A stretch of 64,000 bases of DNA from Atopsyche davidsoni (lineage: Eukaryota > Arthropoda > Insecta > Trichoptera > Hydrobiosidae): contig JAILWY010000015.1 of assembly GCA_022113835.1 (NCBI GenBank), forward strand, positions 4,164,001-4,228,000. The letters run 5' to 3'. Below the pieces are notes generated by a model. It had not been told where the DNA came from. It worked only from the letters and a program-made list of their open reading frames with translations, and made no database searches. Position 1 is the stretch's first letter; each line of letters starts with the position of its first letter. A program made the position numbers and the translations under genes. This document shows positions 60,549 to 64,000 of this stretch, one piece after another.

Positions 60549-61159
60549 CTGGCATAAATGCCTGGATTTTGTACAAGCAAACGACTGAAGAAAATATCTC
60601 GAGACAAGATGTTTTACTCCAGTTAGCAGTAGAACTTGCCGCCGATTTTCGAGAAGCTTGTAAACAACCAAAAGAAGAAACAAATATGAAAGGGACATTG
60701 CCTAAATCTACTACAGATTCTTTTCAACATAAGACGTGTCAAATAGGTTATTGTAATGAAAATAAAACCATCAAAATTTGTTATAAATGTCAAAAAAATG
60801 ATAGCAGAAAATTTACAATGGAGACACCTGTATATATAAAAAATGCTATGAGCAATGAATTAAATATTATTGTATGTAATAAAAATCGTTCATATACAAT
60901 TTTATTTAATTATAATAAAGTTACTACGTTTATTTCCTTCTTACATCCATATTTCATAGAAAACATAAAGACCGGTCGTGGTAGAAATAGGTATATATCA
61001 AGTACTGATACGTTTAGTGTTAATCAAAATTAATGTATCAATTTTTCTATTGAACTCTCAGTACACTTACATTTTTATATTAAATCAATAATTAATACAA
61101 AAATATAAATATTTTTGACCAATTATTTTTTTTAATTTGAAGAGGGCCTTGTCACTTAA

Positions 61160-63330
61160 CCCTTTTAGTGCTGAGCTTATTTTCACATATTTTGCATAAA
61201 TTGCTGAATGATTTTTGAAAAAAGTAGCTTATAAATTAAGGGTTCACAGGATCTTAATTATTTTCATCAAATATTGATGGATTTTCATAATTCTTTCTGT
61301 TATGTGTAAGGGACATATCAAACTACTCAAATAAAATATATTTTCATTATCTATACATTTATATAATCAGTAAAAAAAGAAAATAAACAAGAATATAAAA
61401 ATAATTATCGGCAAAAATGTTTCCCCACACAAACCCCATGGACTCCCTTTTTACAGCGCACACAAACTAGTGAAGATCGAGTCACTCCTTTTCCTCTTTT
61501 ATTACTGCAAACCACACAACGACGAAGCTTTGTCCCTGGTAATTTTTCCAAGCCAAAATTTTGTTTGGATCTGGTCGGTGTCTCTTGGATGTTTTTAATC
61601 TCAATACTTTCAATAATCTGGCCAGTATATTGTAGTCGAGATATTTTTTTTTCTTTTGTATTATGTGAATACAAAATGTAGGAATTTAAAACCATTCTCC
61701 CGAAGATGTTAAATGTTACTTTTTTCCAAAATTTCAGTGTCTTCCGTTCATCCAAATATACGTAAAGCATTTTATCTGATTCATCTACTCCACCCATAAA
61801 CTTATTATAATTGTTTATCATATTTGGTTTTGTTTTTTCTATTTCAAATGTTCCTATTTTCTTTTTTATGGTTACATTACTTGTATTTGAATGTGTTGAA
61901 AGAAGTAAAACCGGGAGCTTTTTAGATTTCTTGTCCCTGAATGAACATAAGAGAAGATCTTTATTTTTGAAATATTTTGGTACTCCAACATCGGCTGTTT
62001 TTGCTTCCTTGGGTAAATTTTTTCTATTCCTTCTAATGGTGCCTGTAATATAAGTACATTTTTCTAGTAGATCTCTAGCAAGCTTCACACTCGTGTAGAA
62101 GTTGTCGGTGAATAAATGATACCCTTTGTTTATATAATCTCCGATACTGAGTAATTTTTGTACCACAACATATCCCAGACCATGCTCATTTATTTCATTT
62201 CGGTCACTTGCTGCCTTTGCTCCTTTATAACAAAAAAAACCTAAGCAATAATTTGTGATGGAATCGCAAAGCATCCAAAATTTCATTCCCCATCTGTGAT
62301 GCTTCTTATTCGGTAGGTATTGCTTCATTACCGAGTTGCATTTGGTACCAACTAATGACTCGTCAATTGACAATTCTCGGTGAGGCTGATAATAGTGTCG
62401 GAAGACGTTATTAGCATGGTCAACAAGTGGGGAAAATCTGGCAGACGGATCATAGTCAGAATGGCTTAAAGGGGCTATTTTTTTGTTATCCACGATGTGG
62501 AAAAATTTGAGGATCAACTGGAAACGATCACGTGAAAACATTTTTTTGAACCAAGGTATAGTTCTTGAATTATTTGACCAATAGGAACATATTGTTGGTC
62601 TTCTGGTAATTTCCATCTCTAATAAAACGGCTATAAATGCCTTTATTTCTAACTCTGTAACTGGCTTCCATAATTTAACCCGTGATTTCGGTTTGATTTC
62701 TAAACCGGAGTTTAGAAATTGTTGGGCGTATCGATTAGTTTCCTGTGCTATGTTTTTTATGAGAAGGGGAGTGAAAAATAATTCAAAATATTCAATAGGC
62801 TTTTCAATATCGGCGGGTAAATGTTTCGGACCAGGAATTTCAAAAAAATCATTACTTGTGTCATTGGAAAAAAATTCGTCGGAAGGAAGATGCACAAATG
62901 CATCATTCAAAATATTAGACTCATCTTCGGAAGATTCATCACTTTCGCTACAAATACGCATTCTTCGATTTGTAAAGATTCTAATTTCATCGTCACTGTC
63001 ACTATTTTCATCAAGAGAAATATTTTCATTCGAAGATTCACAAGTATTTTCATCATCACTGCTTGACGAATTTGACATTTTCGAAGTAGACACAAAAAAC
63101 TTTTACTTTAAAAAAAAAGAAAAATCAATGTTAAATTCACGTGAAAATAATTTTTAATGGTTATTGATAAATGTTGTTACCTTATTAAAAAAGTTTTACA
63201 CGCGCTCGCTAAGACACGTCCGTACAGGTCGCGACCTGTTATCGAACTGCGCAAGCGTCGGTATTCCGACGCTCCGCACTTTATGCGTATTAATAGAGAG
63301 TCGATCTATCGACGGTTCGCACTCTAAGGG
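61160..63330 (-). mobile_element. Apparently complete piggyBac element
   Basis: A 2171-bp element flanked by TTAA on both sides (61156-61159, 63331-63334). The ends are CCCTTTTAGTGC and, reverse-complemented, CCCTTAGAGTGC. Units A and B have a single TTAA at the equivalent site (CACTTAAAGTAAG near 42330 and 50060), so the precise insertion is visible. It carries one uninterrupted transposase gene, suggesting recent activity. Confidence 0.95.
61405..63078 (-). CDS. piggyBac-family transposase, intact
   Basis: A 557-residue frame from the ATG at 63078, with no internal stop. Order: an acidic, serine-rich N-terminus (about residues 5-60), then the RNase-H-like DDD catalytic domain with Asp239 in LSIDESLVG, Asp325 in FTDNFYTS and Asp432 in GGVDESD. 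The C-terminus has a cysteine-rich zinc-binding domain (RRCVVCSNK, CVRCKKGVHGVC). These match the family's three catalytic aspartates and cross-brace C-terminus. The enzyme would excise and reinsert its element at TTAA without scars. Length is normal for the family. An in-frame GTG five codons upstream of the ATG is not needed as a start. Activity is inferred only from intactness. Confidence 0.95.
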   Translation of the reverse strand: MSNSSSSDDENTCESSNENISLDENSDSDDEIRIFTNRRMRICSESDESSEDESNILNDAFVHLPSDEFFSNDTSNDFFEIPGPKHLPADIEKPIEYFELFFTPLLIKNIAQETNRYAQQFLNSGLEIKPKSRVKLWKPVTELEIKAFIAVLLEMEITRRPTICSYWSNNSRTIPWFKKMFSRDRFQLILKFFHIVDNKKIAPLSHSDYDPSARFSPLVDHANNVFRHYYQPHRELSIDESLVGTKCNSVMKQYLPNKKHHRWGMKFWMLCDSITNYCLGFFCYKGAKAASDRNEINEHGLGYVVVQKLLSIGDYINKGYHLFTDNFYTSVKLARDLLEKCTYITGTIRRNRKNLPKEAKTADVGVPKYFKNKDLLLCSFRDKKSKKLPVLLLSTHSNTSNVTIKKKIGTFEIEKTKPNMINNYNKFMGGVDESDKMLYVYLDERKTLKFWKKVTFNIFGRMVLNSYILYSHNTKEKKISRLQYTGQIIESIEIKNIQETPTRSKQNFGLEKLPGTKLRRCVVCSNKRGKGVTRSSLVCVRCKKGVHGVCVGKHFCR

Positions 63331-64000
63331 TTAAAGTAAGAAATCCACGTCTTTGAGGAAAACTGCTATCCAAAGAAATATCACTCAAGTATTTTATTTA
63401 AAATATCAAATAATTTAAACATGAAACACATCAGGTGGTATTTTATAAAAAATAAAATTCCCTTACGCTCCCAGAGTGACACAGAAGATCTCATCAATGC
63501 AGAATTATTCTATTTCCGGTTCTCTAAAAGTACAATCCTCATGCCTCACGCCAAAAATCATGTATAATCAAGGCAGAGAATAGGACCATTTCTTTTGATC
63601 TCATTGCCCACATTCATCATTTGAAGAATAACAGCCCACCAGAAGCCAGAATCTATCATAGACAGCTTTGTTGAAATATTTTCACCATTCTAAGACTTCC
63701 AAGTGAGGGTTGCAAGTGACAGAATCCACTCTACCTTACCATACAAAAGGCCTGACTCAGGTCTGAGATCTTCACAACAATTTACCTACCAGTCTCTAAA
63801 CTGATGTACTTATGAGAGAATAAAGAATCATCAAATGGATGTAGAGTACAGTAAAACCTCATTATAACAGACTAATTGGGTGGAGGAGATGTCCGTTATA
63901 TAAAAAAAGGTTTAAAATAAATCAAATAACTATTTTAAACACTACATGTATTTATATACAAATAAAAAATAAAAAACACAAACAAAATTCTATTAAATTG
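63331..64000. other. Unit C flank, right window end
   Basis: Aligns with unit A at about 42330-42970, including the pogo-like end near 63846. No gene lies inside the window. The zinc-finger exon 2 of a third gene would be expected just beyond. Confidence 0.6.

Larger units (their letters stand above)
57875..61020 (+). mobile_element. Dead piggyBac-like element, 5'-truncated and split by insertions
   Basis: Transposase pieces start at 57876 with GANITVDEQLFPTKVRCRF (first catalytic Asp) and continue through VTTDNFFTS (second Asp). After a frameshift near 58325 comes YNQTKFGVGMTDQMA, where the usual GVD is GVG, so the third catalytic Asp is lost. The C-terminal part resumes at 60549 after a nested LTR: INAWILYKQTTEENISRQ and a Cys-rich CNENKTIKICYKC. 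The right end meets TTAA at about 61020. It is a different subfamily from the intact element at 61160. Confidence 0.85.
55851..64000. repeat. Tandem segmental duplication, unit C (runs off the window)
   Basis: It includes the ERGIC2 fragment, the 3' flank to about 57874, a transposon nest (57875-61020), the flank again (61021-61159), a piggyBac element (61160-63330), and flank from 63331 to the end, matching A from about 42330. About 130 bp of ancestral flank were lost where the nest lies. By analogy with A and B, a third zinc-finger gene should follow beyond 64000. Confidence 0.85.

Overview
This is an AT-rich insect nuclear window with intron-containing genes, TTAGG-type telomere-like motifs inside small transposons, and a dense load of Helitron, mariner/Tc, hAT, piggyBac, LTR and LINE copies. 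The best taxonomic clue is a six-exon gene at 14231-18558 whose product resembles the fibroin light chain (L-fibroin). That silk protein is known from Lepidoptera and Trichoptera, so the organism is probably a moth or caddisfly. I cannot choose between them from sequence alone.

Layout. (1) 1-14.2 kb: gene-poor AT-rich DNA with a few GC-richer islands (two with CRE and TATA-like motifs, one with many homeodomain-type TAAT cores), foldback and hairpin repeats, a hAT element with an 8-bp duplication and a deleted Tc/mariner copy. (2) 14.2-18.6 kb: L-fibroin on the plus strand behind a TATA box. (3) 18.6-40.6 kb: conserved housekeeping genes rebuilt exon by exon. These are SMIM20 (minus, 3 exons), an intronless acid-lipase-family gene with an unusual helical N-terminal extension (minus), GDPGP1 (minus, 6 exons) head-to-head with NDUFAF7 (plus, 6 exons), LAMTOR1 (minus, 4 exons) and intronless ERGIC2 (plus). 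All exon phases close exactly and protein lengths are close to family norms. (4) 40.8-64 kb: a direct tandem segmental duplication with three units (A, B, C; 7-8 kb period). Each carries the region 3' of ERGIC2. A and B each carry a two-exon C2H2 zinc-finger gene (20 fingers in A; about 18 in B, broken by a frameshift), and C runs off the window. C also carries a truncated ERGIC2 pseudogene.

The three units act as natural empty-site controls for each other. They allow exact definition of a piggyBac element with an intact transposase and TTAA duplications, a foldback MITE with a TTAGG-repeat core, a solo LTR, a hAT MITE and a hAT element containing a dead mariner. They also resolve a three-level nest: a LINE in an LTR in a dead piggyBac.

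Functions. NDUFAF7 and SMIM20 both serve respiratory-chain assembly (complexes I and IV). LAMTOR1 anchors Ragulator to lysosomes, ERGIC2 works in ER-Golgi traffic, and GDPGP1 removes mis-formed GDP-glucose. The genes look like independent neighbours, not one pathway. All family names come from recognising motifs by eye; no database search was run.
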